Below are positions 1 to 6,695 of a DNA stretch of 8,473 bases, one piece after another. Made by a program: the position numbers and the translations under genes. The stretch covers positions 1-8,473 of the forward strand of contig CAZPSH010000058.1 in assembly GCA_964589625.1 (NCBI GenBank). The letters are read 5' to 3'. The DNA comes from JBFLVU01 sp964589625 (GTDB lineage Bacteria; Acidobacteriota; UBA4820; DSQY01). How positions within the stretch are numbered: position 1 is the stretch's first letter; each line of letters opens with the position of its first letter. The notes below the pieces were generated by a model, which was not told the DNA's origin, searched no databases, and worked only from the letters and a program-made list of their open reading frames with translations.

Positions 1-687
1 CTCTTCGAGGTGGCCGACGGGGGGACCCTCTTCCTCGACGAGATCGGCGACCTCTCCCTTTCCTCCCAGGCCAAGATTCTTCGCGCCCTCCAAGAGGGGG
101 AGATCCGGCGCATCGGCGACAACAAGCCCCGAAAGGTGGACGTCCGGATCCTGTCGGCCACCAACAAGGACCTCCAGGACCAGATCCAGAAGGGCCTGTT
201 CCGGGAGGACCTCTTCTACCGCCTGAACGTGGTCACGGTGAAGCTGCCCCCGCTGAGGGACCGCAAGGAGGACATCGGGCTTCTCGCCCGCCACTTCCTG
301 AACTTCTACGGGACGCGGATGGGCCGCCGACACCTGGGCTTCGAGAAGGAGGCGGTGGACATGCTGTCCGCCTACGCGTGGCCCGGAAACGTCCGCCAGC
401 TCAAGAACGAGATGGAACGCCTGGCGATCCTGTTGGGCGACGGCGAGATGGTGGCTCCCCAGCACCTGTCCGAGGTCATCCAGCAGGCGGCCCTCCTCGC
501 CGCCACGCACACCGGGGCCAAGCTCAAGGACTCCCTGGACGCCATCCAAAAGAAGATGCTGGTGGAGGCCCTCCAGAAGTACCGCTGGAACAAGACCCGG
601 GCCGCCGAGGACCTGGGAATCACCCGCAGGGGCCTCATCAAGATGATCGAGCGATTCGATTTGGACCGCCGGAAGCGCCCCCGCTGA
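1..687 (+). CDS. Sigma-54-dependent transcriptional activator (NtrC/response-regulator type), C-terminal part
   Basis: Bacterial enhancer-binding protein that uses ATP hydrolysis to remodel sigma-54 RNA polymerase. The frame is open from base 1, so the gene begins outside the window; 228 residues are visible. In order: the Walker B stretch GGTLFLDEIGD (residues 7-17), sensor I VRILSATNKDL (about 48-58), the arginine-finger region FREDLFYRLNV, and sensor II WPGNVRQLKNE starting at W127. A Fis-type helix-turn-helix follows near the C terminus (KTRAAEDLGITRRGLIKMIE). Walker A, the GAFTGA loop that contacts sigma-54 and any receiver or other sensory domain lie upstream, so the input signal cannot be told. 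The next gene, pgsA, starts 24 bp after the stop and may share its transcript. The family call is secure; the target genes are unknown. Confidence 0.95.
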   Translation, partial: LFEVADGGTLFLDEIGDLSLSSQAKILRALQEGEIRRIGDNKPRKVDVRILSATNKDLQDQIQKGLFREDLFYRLNVVTVKLPPLRDRKEDIGLLARHFLNFYGTRMGRRHLGFEKEAVDMLSAYAWPGNVRQLKNEMERLAILLGDGEMVAPQHLSEVIQQAALLAATHTGAKLKDSLDAIQKKMLVEALQKYRWNKTRAAEDLGITRRGLIKMIERFDLDRRKRPR

Positions 688-711
688 GGCCCCGGCCGGA
701 GCTGGCGGACC

Positions 712-1305
712 ATGCCCAAGAGAGCGGTCAACCTCCCGAACTTGCTTACGGCCTTCAGGATCTTCCTGGTGCCGCTGGTGGTGGTCGTCCTGCTCACCGA
801 ATTCCAGTTCGAGAAGTGGTTTTTCTTCAACCGGGAGATCCTGGCGGTGGGGATTTTCCTTCTCGCCTCCCTGACGGACCTTTTGGACGGATACCTGGCC
901 CGGAAGCGCAACCAGGTGACGACCCTGGGCCAGCTCCTGGACCCCATCGCGGACAAGCTCCTCGTGGCCTCGGTGCTGATCTCCCTGGTGGAGCTCCAGC
1001 TCACGGCGGCCTGGGTGGTCGTGGTGATCGTGGGCCGGGAGTTCTCGGTGACCGGTCTCAGGCTCATCGCGGCCATTAATCAGGTGGTGATCCCGGCGGG
1101 GCGCCTCGGGAAGTGGAAAATGGTGGTGGAGGTCATCGCCATCTGCTTCATCATCTGGGGAAACCAGAAGGAATGGGACTGGGTCCAGATCACGGGCAAC
1201 TGGCTCCTGTACATCGTCGCATTCATCGCCGTGGCCTCCATGGTCGAGTACTTCGTGGAGTTCTCCAAGAAGATCGACCTCTTCAAGGGGGAGGCCGCCG
1301 GATGA
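712..1305 (+). CDS. pgsA: CDP-diacylglycerol--glycerol-3-phosphate 3-phosphatidyltransferase
   Basis: Inner-membrane enzyme that joins CDP-diacylglycerol and glycerol-3-phosphate to give phosphatidylglycerophosphate, the committed step to phosphatidylglycerol and cardiolipin. The 197-residue length is normal. The N terminus NLPNLLTAFRI is typical of PgsA. The CDP-alcohol phosphotransferase signature D-x2-D-G-x2-A-R-x8-G-x3-D-x3-D is complete: D56, D59, G60, A63, R64, G73, D77 and D81; the aspartates bind the catalytic metal. Several hydrophobic helices follow (about 17-30, 43-55, 82-103, 105-125, 137-150 and 163-180). The ATG at 712 has a GGAG 10 nt upstream (698-701). Other CDP-alcohol transferases (Pss, Cls-C) share the signature, but length and N terminus favour PgsA. 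Its stop codon overlaps the ATG of a 12-codon ORF leading to the exporter gene. Confidence 0.95.
   Translation: MPKRAVNLPNLLTAFRIFLVPLVVVVLLTEFQFEKWFFFNREILAVGIFLLASLTDLLDGYLARKRNQVTTLGQLLDPIADKLLVASVLISLVELQLTAAWVVVVIVGREFSVTGLRLIAAINQVVIPAGRLGKWKMVVEVIAICFIIWGNQKEWDWVQITGNWLLYIVAFIAVASMVEYFVEFSKKIDLFKGEAAG
1286..1293 (+). promoter_or_regulatory. Strong Shine-Dalgarno ahead of the 12-codon ORF
   Basis: The purine run AGGGGGAG-G inside the last codons of pgsA lies 8 nt before the ATG at 1302. It is a far better ribosome site than anything before the GTG at 1337, which has only GGGGA about 13 nt upstream. Ribosomes therefore probably enter at 1302 rather than 1337. Confidence 0.5.
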
Positions 1306-1340
1306 GCCCATCCGCCCCGGGGACTGGACGGGCCCGGTGA
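1302..1340 (+). CDS. 12-codon leader ORF linking pgsA to the exporter gene
   Basis: A very short frame encoding MSPSAPGTGRAR. Its ATG overlaps the pgsA stop (ATGA at 1302-1305), and its TGA overlaps the exporter start (GTGA at 1337-1340). With the strong Shine-Dalgarno just upstream, it looks like a relay that carries ribosomes from pgsA to the weakly initiated exporter. The peptide shows no domain. An alternative is that one base is missing in the G- and C-rich stretch 1315-1337: restoring it would join this ATG to the exporter frame and give that protein a normal ATG start. I cannot decide between the two from the sequence. Confidence 0.3.
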   Translation: MSPSAPGTGRAR

Positions 1341-3907
1341 GGGAGGCTCTCCTCACCCGCATCGCCCTCTTCTGCGCCCGCCATTACCGCGGGGTCTTCG
1401 CGGCCGCATCGGTCCTGGCCGCCATGGCCCTCCTTCTCTTCGCCCTCAAGCCGCCCCGCATCGAGTCGGACATCCTCGACCTCCTTCCGCGAAAAAACCC
1501 CGCCGTGCAGGACTTCCGCCAGGCGACGGAGGATTTCAAGAGCCTGGACTACCTCTTCGTGCTTCTGGAGACCGCGGACCCCCAAGCGCGGCCCATCTCC
1601 GAATACGAGGAATACGCCGACCATCTCGCGGAGGCCATCCGGGAGACGGGGCTCGTGGAGAGCGTCGAATACCGCCTCCACGACTTCGAGGGGATGGTGC
1701 AGGCCCTGCTCCCTTACACGCTCCTCTACCTTTCCCCGGATTCCCTGCCCGAGGTGGCCGAACGCTTCACGAACGAGGGCGTGCGCGCCCAGGTGGAAAG
1801 CAACCGCAAGCTCATCTCCAATCCGGCGTCCCTTGTCACCAAACAGCTCGTCCAGTACGACCCCTTCGGCCTCTTTCCGATCCTGAAGCGCAACTTCGCC
1901 GGCAAGACACGGCAGCTCACGGTGGATCTCTCGGACGGGTACTACCTCTCGCGCGACGGGACGGCTCTGCTTATGATCGTGCGCCCCAAGAAGCCCGCGC
2001 AGAACATTCCCTTCGGGAAGGACCTGATGGCCAGGGTGCGCTCGGCCGAAAACGCACTGAGGGAACGGTGGGTGGCCGACGGTGAGGAGGGCCTCGAGAC
2101 ATTGAGGGTGCGGTACGGCGGGGGGTATCCCATCGCGCAGGACGACGCGGACCTCATCAAACGGGACGCGGTGATCAACACGGCCACCTCCGCGGTCCTG
2201 GTCATGGGAGTGTTCCTCTGGGCCTTCCGGCGCAAGAGCGCCCTGGCCTATGGGTGGATTCCGCTGCTCTTCGGGATCCTCATGACCTTCGCGGCGGTCC
2301 ACCTCATGGGGATCCACCTCAACAGCGCCACGGCGGGATTCGCGGCCCTGCTCATCGGTCTCGGGATCGATTTCTCCACGGTGATCTACGGCCGCTACGT
2401 GGAGGAGCGAAACGCCGGAAGGGGATCCGAGGAGAGCATCGCGACCGCCCTCGGCCGGACGGGAAAGGGCGTGTTCGTGGGGGCCGTCACAACCTCCTGC
2501 ACCTTTGGCGCCATGATCGTCACGGAATTCACGGGGATGCGCCAGGTGGGCATCTTCACTTCGGTGGGGATCCTTTTGAGCGCCGCGAGCGTCTTCACGC
2601 TCCTCCCCGCCATGCTCCAGTTCCACCAGGTCCACAAGGAGAAGCGCGCCACGGAGCCCTCGTTCCACATGCACGCCTTTTGGGTGGACGGGATCGCCCG
2701 GGCGGCGCACCGCAGGCCGTGGACCACGCTCCTGGTCGCGGCGGGACTCACGGCGGTATTCGGACTCTTCGCCCTGGGGCTCCGCCTGGACGACAACATC
2801 AAGAACCTCCGTAGTTCGCGAAACCGGGGGATCAACGTCTCGTCGGAGATCGCGAATAAGTTCGGCGCGTCCCTCACGTACATGATGGCGCTCCTGGAAT
2901 CCCCCTCTCCCGAGGGCATCGTGGCCGACGCGGAGAAGGTAACCGAGGCGGTCCAACCCTTCCTCAAGACGGGGGACATCCTCTTCACCGACAGCCCGTC
3001 CACCTACCTGCCGCCCGTGGAGCGGCAACGGGCCGTGGTGGAGGAACTCCGCCGGCAAGGGGGGGCGCAATTCTCCTTCACCCGGATCCGGAGGACCTTC
3101 CTGGCCTCCTGTCGCCAGGAGGGCTTCAATCCGGAGTTCTTTCGGGAGTACCTGGTGAATCTCGGGCGTATGCTCCGTCCCGAAGGCCCGTTGACCTACG
3201 ATCAGATTCGGCGCACGCCCCTGGGACCGGTGCTGGACAAATTCATCGTGGAAAAGGCCCCCGGCCGCTACCGGGGCGTCGTGTACCTCTACATGTCGGA
3301 GGAGTTCAGGAGGTTCGAGCCCTCGGGCCTCATCGAGGCCGTCCGGGACCGGGTCCCCGGGGCGAAGGTCGTCGGCATCAACGTCTTCAGCAAGGCCCTC
3401 CGGACCCTCATCAAGCGGGACGCGCTCATCGCCTTCCTGGTTGGGAACCTGGTCGTGCTTCTCATCGTGGCCGCCGATTTCCGCTCCTTCCGGATGGCCG
3501 CTTACGCGCTCGTGCCGCTCTGCGTGGCCATGGTGTGGATGCTCGGGTCCCTCGCGATTCTGGGCGAGCCCCTGAACCTCATGAACATCTTCGTGACCAC
3601 GCTGGTCCTGGGGATCGGGTCGGATTACGGGATCTATTTTGTTCACCGCCACCGCGAGCCCGACGGCGCCCACATGGACCGTGTGATCCAGGAAGTGGGG
3701 GCTCCGATCGTTATCGCGGCGCTGACGACCATCGCCGGGTTCGGGTCCATGGTCACCTCCTCCTACCCCGGGCTGAGGAGCATCGGCTACGTCTCCCTTC
3801 TTGGGACGGTTTACAGCATGGTCACGACCCTGACCGTCCTCGTGGCCCTCCTAACCCTGTGGGACCGGCGGCGTCTGGCCAAGGGACGGGCGGAGCCCGC
3901 CGCGTAG
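1337..3907 (+). CDS. MMPL-family RND transporter (HpnN-like predicted lipid exporter)
   Basis: Inner-membrane RND-superfamily exporter, probably proton-driven, of the MMPL branch whose members move lipids or other hydrophobic molecules outward; HpnN, which moves hopanoids, has similar size and layout. The 856 residues form two repeats. Each has one helix (about 17-37; 462-482), a large periplasmic domain (about 38-278; 483-694), then five helices (about 279-426; 696-848). The paired signatures are GLGID at D345 in helix 4 and GIGSDYG at D763-Y764 in helix 10, matching the Asp-Tyr proton-relay pairs of MmpL3, except that the first repeat has Phe346 instead of Tyr. No in-frame ATG lies upstream, so GTG 1337 is the best start; it overlaps the leader ORF stop. 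The substrate is unknown. No hopanoid genes are in view, so hpnN is not assigned; the link to lipid export is inferred from family and from pgsA next door. Confidence 0.87.
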   Translation: MREALLTRIALFCARHYRGVFAAASVLAAMALLLFALKPPRIESDILDLLPRKNPAVQDFRQATEDFKSLDYLFVLLETADPQARPISEYEEYADHLAEAIRETGLVESVEYRLHDFEGMVQALLPYTLLYLSPDSLPEVAERFTNEGVRAQVESNRKLISNPASLVTKQLVQYDPFGLFPILKRNFAGKTRQLTVDLSDGYYLSRDGTALLMIVRPKKPAQNIPFGKDLMARVRSAENALRERWVADGEEGLETLRVRYGGGYPIAQDDADLIKRDAVINTATSAVLVMGVFLWAFRRKSALAYGWIPLLFGILMTFAAVHLMGIHLNSATAGFAALLIGLGIDFSTVIYGRYVEERNAGRGSEESIATALGRTGKGVFVGAVTTSCTFGAMIVTEFTGMRQVGIFTSVGILLSAASVFTLLPAMLQFHQVHKEKRATEPSFHMHAFWVDGIARAAHRRPWTTLLVAAGLTAVFGLFALGLRLDDNIKNLRSSRNRGINVSSEIANKFGASLTYMMALLESPSPEGIVADAEKVTEAVQPFLKTGDILFTDSPSTYLPPVERQRAVVEELRRQGGAQFSFTRIRRTFLASCRQEGFNPEFFREYLVNLGRMLRPEGPLTYDQIRRTPLGPVLDKFIVEKAPGRYRGVVYLYMSEEFRRFEPSGLIEAVRDRVPGAKVVGINVFSKALRTLIKRDALIAFLVGNLVVLLIVAADFRSFRMAAYALVPLCVAMVWMLGSLAILGEPLNLMNIFVTTLVLGIGSDYGIYFVHRHREPDGAHMDRVIQEVGAPIVIAALTTIAGFGSMVTSSYPGLRSIGYVSLLGTVYSMVTTLTVLVALLTLWDRRRLAKGRAEPAA

Positions 3908-3918
3908 CACCGGGACGG

Positions 3919-3947
3919 TTGCCTCGGACGGCCGCGCGGGCTACATT
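3919..3947 (+). promoter_or_regulatory. Possible sigma-70 promoter for larE-tatA-tatC
   Basis: TTGCCT (3919-3924) and TACATT (3942-3947) each match the sigma-70 consensus at four of six positions and are exactly 17 bp apart. They lie in the only untranslated gap before larE, and transcription would begin near 3954, just ahead of the ribosome site at 3960. The call rests on this match alone; GC-rich genomes give chance hits, though TACATT is unusually AT-rich for its surroundings. Confidence 0.33.
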
Positions 3948-3959
3948 GGCAGTCGAACC

Positions 3960-3966
3960 GGAGGAG
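3960..3966 (+). promoter_or_regulatory. Ribosome binding site deciding the larE GTG start
   Basis: GGAGGAG ends 5 nt before the GTG at 3972. It supports that GTG over the out-of-frame ATG at 3976. Confidence 0.6.
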
Positions 3967-3971
3967 CCGCC

Positions 3972-4814
3972 GTGAATGCGCTGGAAGGCAAGATCGAACG
4001 CCTGGAGAAGATCCTCGAGGGGCTCGAGGGGGGCGTCCTGGTGGCGTTTTCGGGCGGAACCGATTCGGCCCTGCTCCTGAGCGAGGCGCGCCGCATTCTC
4101 GGTTCGGCCTGCGCCGCCGTGACGGCCGATTCTCCCACCCTTCCACGATCCGAATTGGAGGAGGCAAGGCGTTTCGCCGCACGCCTAGGGGCGGAGCACA
4201 TCCTCCTGCAGACGCGCGAGATGGAGGACCCTCGCTTTATCGCGAACGACCCCCGGCGATGTTACTTCTGCAAGAGCGCGCTCTTCGAAGCCATGGAGGC
4301 GCTGGCGAAGGAGAGGGGTGACCGTTGGATCCTCTTCGGAGCCATCGCGGACGATCTGGGGGACTGGAGGCCCGGTATGGAGGCCGCCCGGGAGCGAGGC
4401 GCCCGTGCTCCCCTCCTGGAGGCGGGCCTGACGAAGGCCGAAGTCAGGGACCTGTCGCGGCGCAGGGGGCTTCCGACGTGGGACAAGCCCCAGGCGGCCT
4501 GCCTATCCTCACGGTTTCCGACGGGACGGCCCATCACCCTCGGTGATCTGGGGCGCGTGGAAAGGGCGGAGGCCCTGCTGCGCGGCTTGGGGTTCAGGCA
4601 GTGCAGGGTCCGGCTCATGGAAACGGCGGCCAGGCTGGAGCTGGAGGGCGGCGATTTGGCCCGCGCGTGCGAAGAGGACACGCGGAAGGAGATTTGCGAG
4701 GGCTTCAAGGGCCTTGGCTTCCAGTCCGTGGTCTTGGACCTGGAGGGTTTTCGGTCGGGAAGCCTGAACCCTGTGCGGAAGGAACGGACCGATGGGATCA
4801 CTGGGAACTCCTGA
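3972..4814 (+). CDS. larE: ATP-dependent sacrificial sulfur transferase LarE
   Basis: Cytoplasmic PP-loop enzyme of nickel-pincer nucleotide (NPN) cofactor synthesis. It adenylates the pyridinium dicarboxylate mononucleotide made by LarB and adds sulfur; LarC then inserts nickel. LarA-type racemases use the product. The 280 residues show the PP-loop SGGTDS (27-32; Thr30 where Val or Ile is usual), RCYFCKSALF with C97 and C100, DDLGDWRPGMEAARERGAR with a following PLLEAGLTKAEVR, and WDKPQAACLSSRFPTG with C177. The single-cysteine Lactobacillus enzyme gives up the sulfur of its own cysteine; homologues with three cysteines, such as that of Thermotoga, hold a [4Fe-4S] cluster and can turn over. 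C97, C100 and C177 place this one with the latter by inference. GTG start with a strong ribosome site. The last 23 nt overlap tatA. larB, larC and larA are absent here. Confidence 0.93.
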   Translation: MNALEGKIERLEKILEGLEGGVLVAFSGGTDSALLLSEARRILGSACAAVTADSPTLPRSELEEARRFAARLGAEHILLQTREMEDPRFIANDPRRCYFCKSALFEAMEALAKERGDRWILFGAIADDLGDWRPGMEAARERGARAPLLEAGLTKAEVRDLSRRRGLPTWDKPQAACLSSRFPTGRPITLGDLGRVERAEALLRGLGFRQCRVRLMETAARLELEGGDLARACEEDTRKEICEGFKGLGFQSVVLDLEGFRSGSLNPVRKERTDGITGNS

Positions 4815-5103
4815 GATCATCCTCATCCTCCTTCTGGCCCTGCTGCTGTTCGGGCCGCAGAAGCTGCCCGAGCTGGGCAAGTCCCTGGCAAAGGCCATCA
4901 AGGAGTTTAAACGCGCCAGCGCGGAGCTGCAGGAGACGATCGAGAGAGAAGTGGATGACCTCAAGAGGGACTCCGACGTGCTCGGCGACCGCCCCACCGC
5001 CATGCCGCGCTCAACGCTCCCCCCCCCGCCGCCACGGGTTCCAGAGTCCGCGCCCGCGGACGATGCCGGCGGGGCGAAGGGAGGAGGGGACGGAGCCCCG
5101 TGA
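4792..5103 (+). CDS. tatA: Twin-arginine translocase subunit TatA (TatA/TatB family)
   Basis: Small membrane protein that, with TatC, moves folded proteins bearing a twin-arginine signal across the inner membrane; many copies assemble to form the passage. It is 103 residues with the family layout: a short N-terminal membrane helix (about 7-20), the hinge FGPQKLPELG starting at F20-G21-P22, a charged amphipathic helix (about 25-58), then a loose Pro- and Gly-rich tail. Glu8 in the membrane helix and the GPQKLP hinge recall TatB, while Phe20-Gly21 is typical of TatA, so one protein may serve both roles. Only one TatA/B gene precedes tatC. AAGGA 8 nt upstream (4779-4783) supports the ATG, which lies inside the end of larE. 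A run of nine C at 5019-5027 encodes part of the proline tail. Confidence 0.93.
   Translation: MGSLGTPEIILILLLALLLFGPQKLPELGKSLAKAIKEFKRASAELQETIEREVDDLKRDSDVLGDRPTAMPRSTLPPPPPRVPESAPADDAGGAKGGGDGAP
5019..5027 (+). repeat. Nine-cytosine homopolymer inside tatA
   Basis: Nine consecutive C encode part of a proline run in the disordered tail of TatA. As written the frame is intact, because it ends exactly at the GTGA overlap with tatC. Such tracts are prone to slippage and to sequencing miscounts; a shift would change only the tail but would upset coupling to tatC. Confidence 0.85.
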
Positions 5104-5852
5104 CGGAGCGGAGGGGGGGACGGGGAGAGATGACCTTCCTGGAGCACTTCCAGGAGCTGAGGATGCGCCTCGTGCGGGCGGTCCTTGGGCTTCTCGTCGC
5201 GTTCGTGACGGTGATCCCCTTCATGGACCGCGTCATGAGGCTCCTGGTGGCTCCGTACTACCGCTACCTGCCCGAGGGCCAGAGAAGCTTGGCCTACACG
5301 CAAGTGACCGAGATCTTCTTCGTCTACATGAAGATCGCCATGGTGATGGCGGTCTTCCTTGCCGCTCCTTGGATCTTCTACCAGCTCTGGTGCTTCATTT
5401 CACCCGGCCTGAAGCCCGCCGAGCGGCGGTGGGCTGTTCCCTTCGTCCTCGCCACGAGCCTCTTTTTCATGGGCGGGGTGGCCTTCTGTTACCTGGTGAT
5501 CCTCCCTTTGACCTTCAAGTTCTTCTTCCAGTTCAACGAAGGCTTCACGAACGTCGTGACGGTATCCTATTTCTGGAACTTCGAGATCGTCTTCCTTCTG
5601 GGCATGGGGCTTACCTTTGAAACCCCCGTCCTCCTTTTCCTGCTCACCCGTCTGGGGTTGGTCTCCACCGGAACGCTGGCCCGGAAGTTCAAATGGGCCG
5701 TCCTGGGCGCCTTCGTGATCTCCGCCGTGATCACCCCCTCCGGGGATCCCGTCACCCAGACGGCCGTCGCCGTGCCCCTCGTCCTGCTGTATGGGCTGGG
5801 CTTACTCATCTCCTGGGTGTTCCGGCGGAGGGATGCGGACGCGCCGACTTGA
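5100..5852 (+). CDS. tatC: Twin-arginine translocase subunit TatC
   Basis: Polytopic inner-membrane receptor of the Tat system, which binds the twin-arginine signal peptide and recruits TatA. The 250 residues have the usual six-helix pattern. The N-terminal signature FLEHFQELRMRL (13-24) is present. The cytoplasmic loop CFISPGLKPAERR carries F99 and E108, matching signal-binding Phe94 and Glu103 of E. coli TatC. LTFETPV carries membrane Glu174, matching Glu170. ITPSGDPVTQ precedes the last helix. The GTG at 5100 overlaps the tatA stop (GTGA), which points to translational coupling. An ATG at 5130, preceded by a GGGGAGAG run (5123-5129 region), would give a start ten residues shorter and is a real alternative, since many TatC proteins begin close to the FLEHLEELR motif. 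Confidence 0.96.
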   Translation: MTERRGGRGEMTFLEHFQELRMRLVRAVLGLLVAFVTVIPFMDRVMRLLVAPYYRYLPEGQRSLAYTQVTEIFFVYMKIAMVMAVFLAAPWIFYQLWCFISPGLKPAERRWAVPFVLATSLFFMGGVAFCYLVILPLTFKFFFQFNEGFTNVVTVSYFWNFEIVFLLGMGLTFETPVLLFLLTRLGLVSTGTLARKFKWAVLGAFVISAVITPSGDPVTQTAVAVPLVLLYGLGLLISWVFRRRDADAPT

Positions 5853-5969
5853 GGGGCCGTTCCAATCCACCTAGACCTGTGGTACAAAGAGGTCAAGACG
5901 CCCGTGAAACATGACGCTCCTTCCCCGCGTTTGACAGGGGGGAGCGGATCGGTTGCAGGGAGGAGAGGA
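5853..5969 (+). other. Gap between tatC and the PilZ gene, with the ribosome site at 5958-5963
   Basis: GGGAGG (5958-5963) stands 6 nt before the TTG at 5970 and decides that start. Upstream, TTCCAA (5860-5865) and TACAAA (5883-5888) lie 17 bp apart and form a weak sigma-70-like pair. CCAC/GTGG (5867-5870 and 5879-5882) could make a four-pair hairpin, but no T-run follows, so I do not call a terminator. Whether the PilZ gene is co-transcribed with tatC is open. Confidence 0.45.
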
Positions 5970-6695
5970 TTGAAAGCCACGGCCGTGCTTCGTGAGCCCG
6001 AACTGTCGGCCTTCCGGTCCGCTCTCGCGGCCTACGCGGGCGAAGCGGTCCGGCTGAGCGTCTTCACGACGGACCTTGAGGCGGTTCAATCGGTCTACAT
6101 CATGGGGATGCCGGAGATCATGGCGGTGGACCTGGACCTGCAGGGCGTCATCGGCCTGGAAACGGTTTCCGCCCTCAAGAGACAACCCGGATTCGAGCGG
6201 CTGCCCATCGTACTCGTCTCCACGGAAGACCACCGGGTGGACGCCTACAACGCCGGCGCCTCGCTGTGCCTCATCCGGCCCGTGGGCGAGGGGAGCTTTC
6301 TGGAGGCTATCCGCACCTTCTGCGGGCGTAAGGGAAACGAGACCGCCGCGCCGGCGCCGCCCCTTCGTGTGCCGGAGGAGTTCGATGGACCCGATGCGAG
6401 GAAGGCCTCGAGGAAACCCCTGCAGGCCGCCTGCATCATTTCCACCCTCGGACAAAAGTACAAGGGGCTGGTGCGGGACATCTCTCTAACGGGGGCGCAG
6501 ATCCATCTGGACGGCAAGCTGGATATGAACGACCTCATCACTCTCATCATCGGGATCCCGGGCAGCGTCCCCCTCAAGATCGTGGAGTTCAAAGCCCGCG
6601 TCGTCCGCAATACGACCAAGGGGTACGGAGTGGCCTTCCGCCAGATGGACCCGGACACTCGCACCTTCGTGGCGGCCTACACGCAGAAGGACTGA
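5970..6695 (+). CDS. Pseudo-receiver / PilZ domain protein (predicted cyclic-di-GMP effector)
   Basis: Two-domain cytoplasmic protein of 241 residues. The first part (about 2-118) has the pattern of a response-regulator receiver: Asp54 in IMAVDLD, Ser84 in PIVLVST, and LIRPV at the usual Lys-Pro site. The acidic pair of the first strand is missing (VLREPE), and the conserved Lys is Arg103, so normal phosphorylation is doubtful. The second part (about 140-238) is a PilZ domain with both cyclic-di-GMP motifs: RKASR (R144, R148) and DISLTG (D170, S172, G175). Ligand binding is therefore likely. No output domain follows, so it probably acts by contacting a partner, as motility or surface PilZ proteins do; the partner is not visible. 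TTG 5970 is chosen for its strong ribosome site and because the receiver starts there. GTG 5904 would add 22 low-complexity residues. Confidence 0.85.
   Translation: MKATAVLREPELSAFRSALAAYAGEAVRLSVFTTDLEAVQSVYIMGMPEIMAVDLDLQGVIGLETVSALKRQPGFERLPIVLVSTEDHRVDAYNAGASLCLIRPVGEGSFLEAIRTFCGRKGNETAAPAPPLRVPEEFDGPDARKASRKPLQAACIISTLGQKYKGLVRDISLTGAQIHLDGKLDMNDLITLIIGIPGSVPLKIVEFKARVVRNTTKGYGVAFRQMDPDTRTFVAAYTQKD

Noticed and set aside
1283..3673. A 796-codon open frame on the minus strand, opposite the exporter gene
   Set aside because: Its translation is rich in Arg, Gly, Glu, His and Pro with no domain, as expected for the complement of a GC-rich gene; the plus-strand frame has clear RND helices and motifs.
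4601..5620. A 339-codon plus-strand frame crossing larE, tatA and tatC
   Set aside because: It is Arg/Pro/Ser-rich, shows no family and conflicts with three well supported genes.
5931..5936. A perfect TTGACA -35 element before the PilZ gene
   Set aside because: At 16-18 bp downstream there is only TTGCAG, TGCAGG or GCAGGG, none resembling a -10 element, and the site is very close to the start codon.
5904..5969. GTG at 5904 as start of the PilZ protein
   Set aside because: It adds 22 low-complexity residues before the receiver fold, while TTG 5970 has a GGGAGG at ideal distance. GTG remains possible because AGAGGT lies 10 nt upstream of it.
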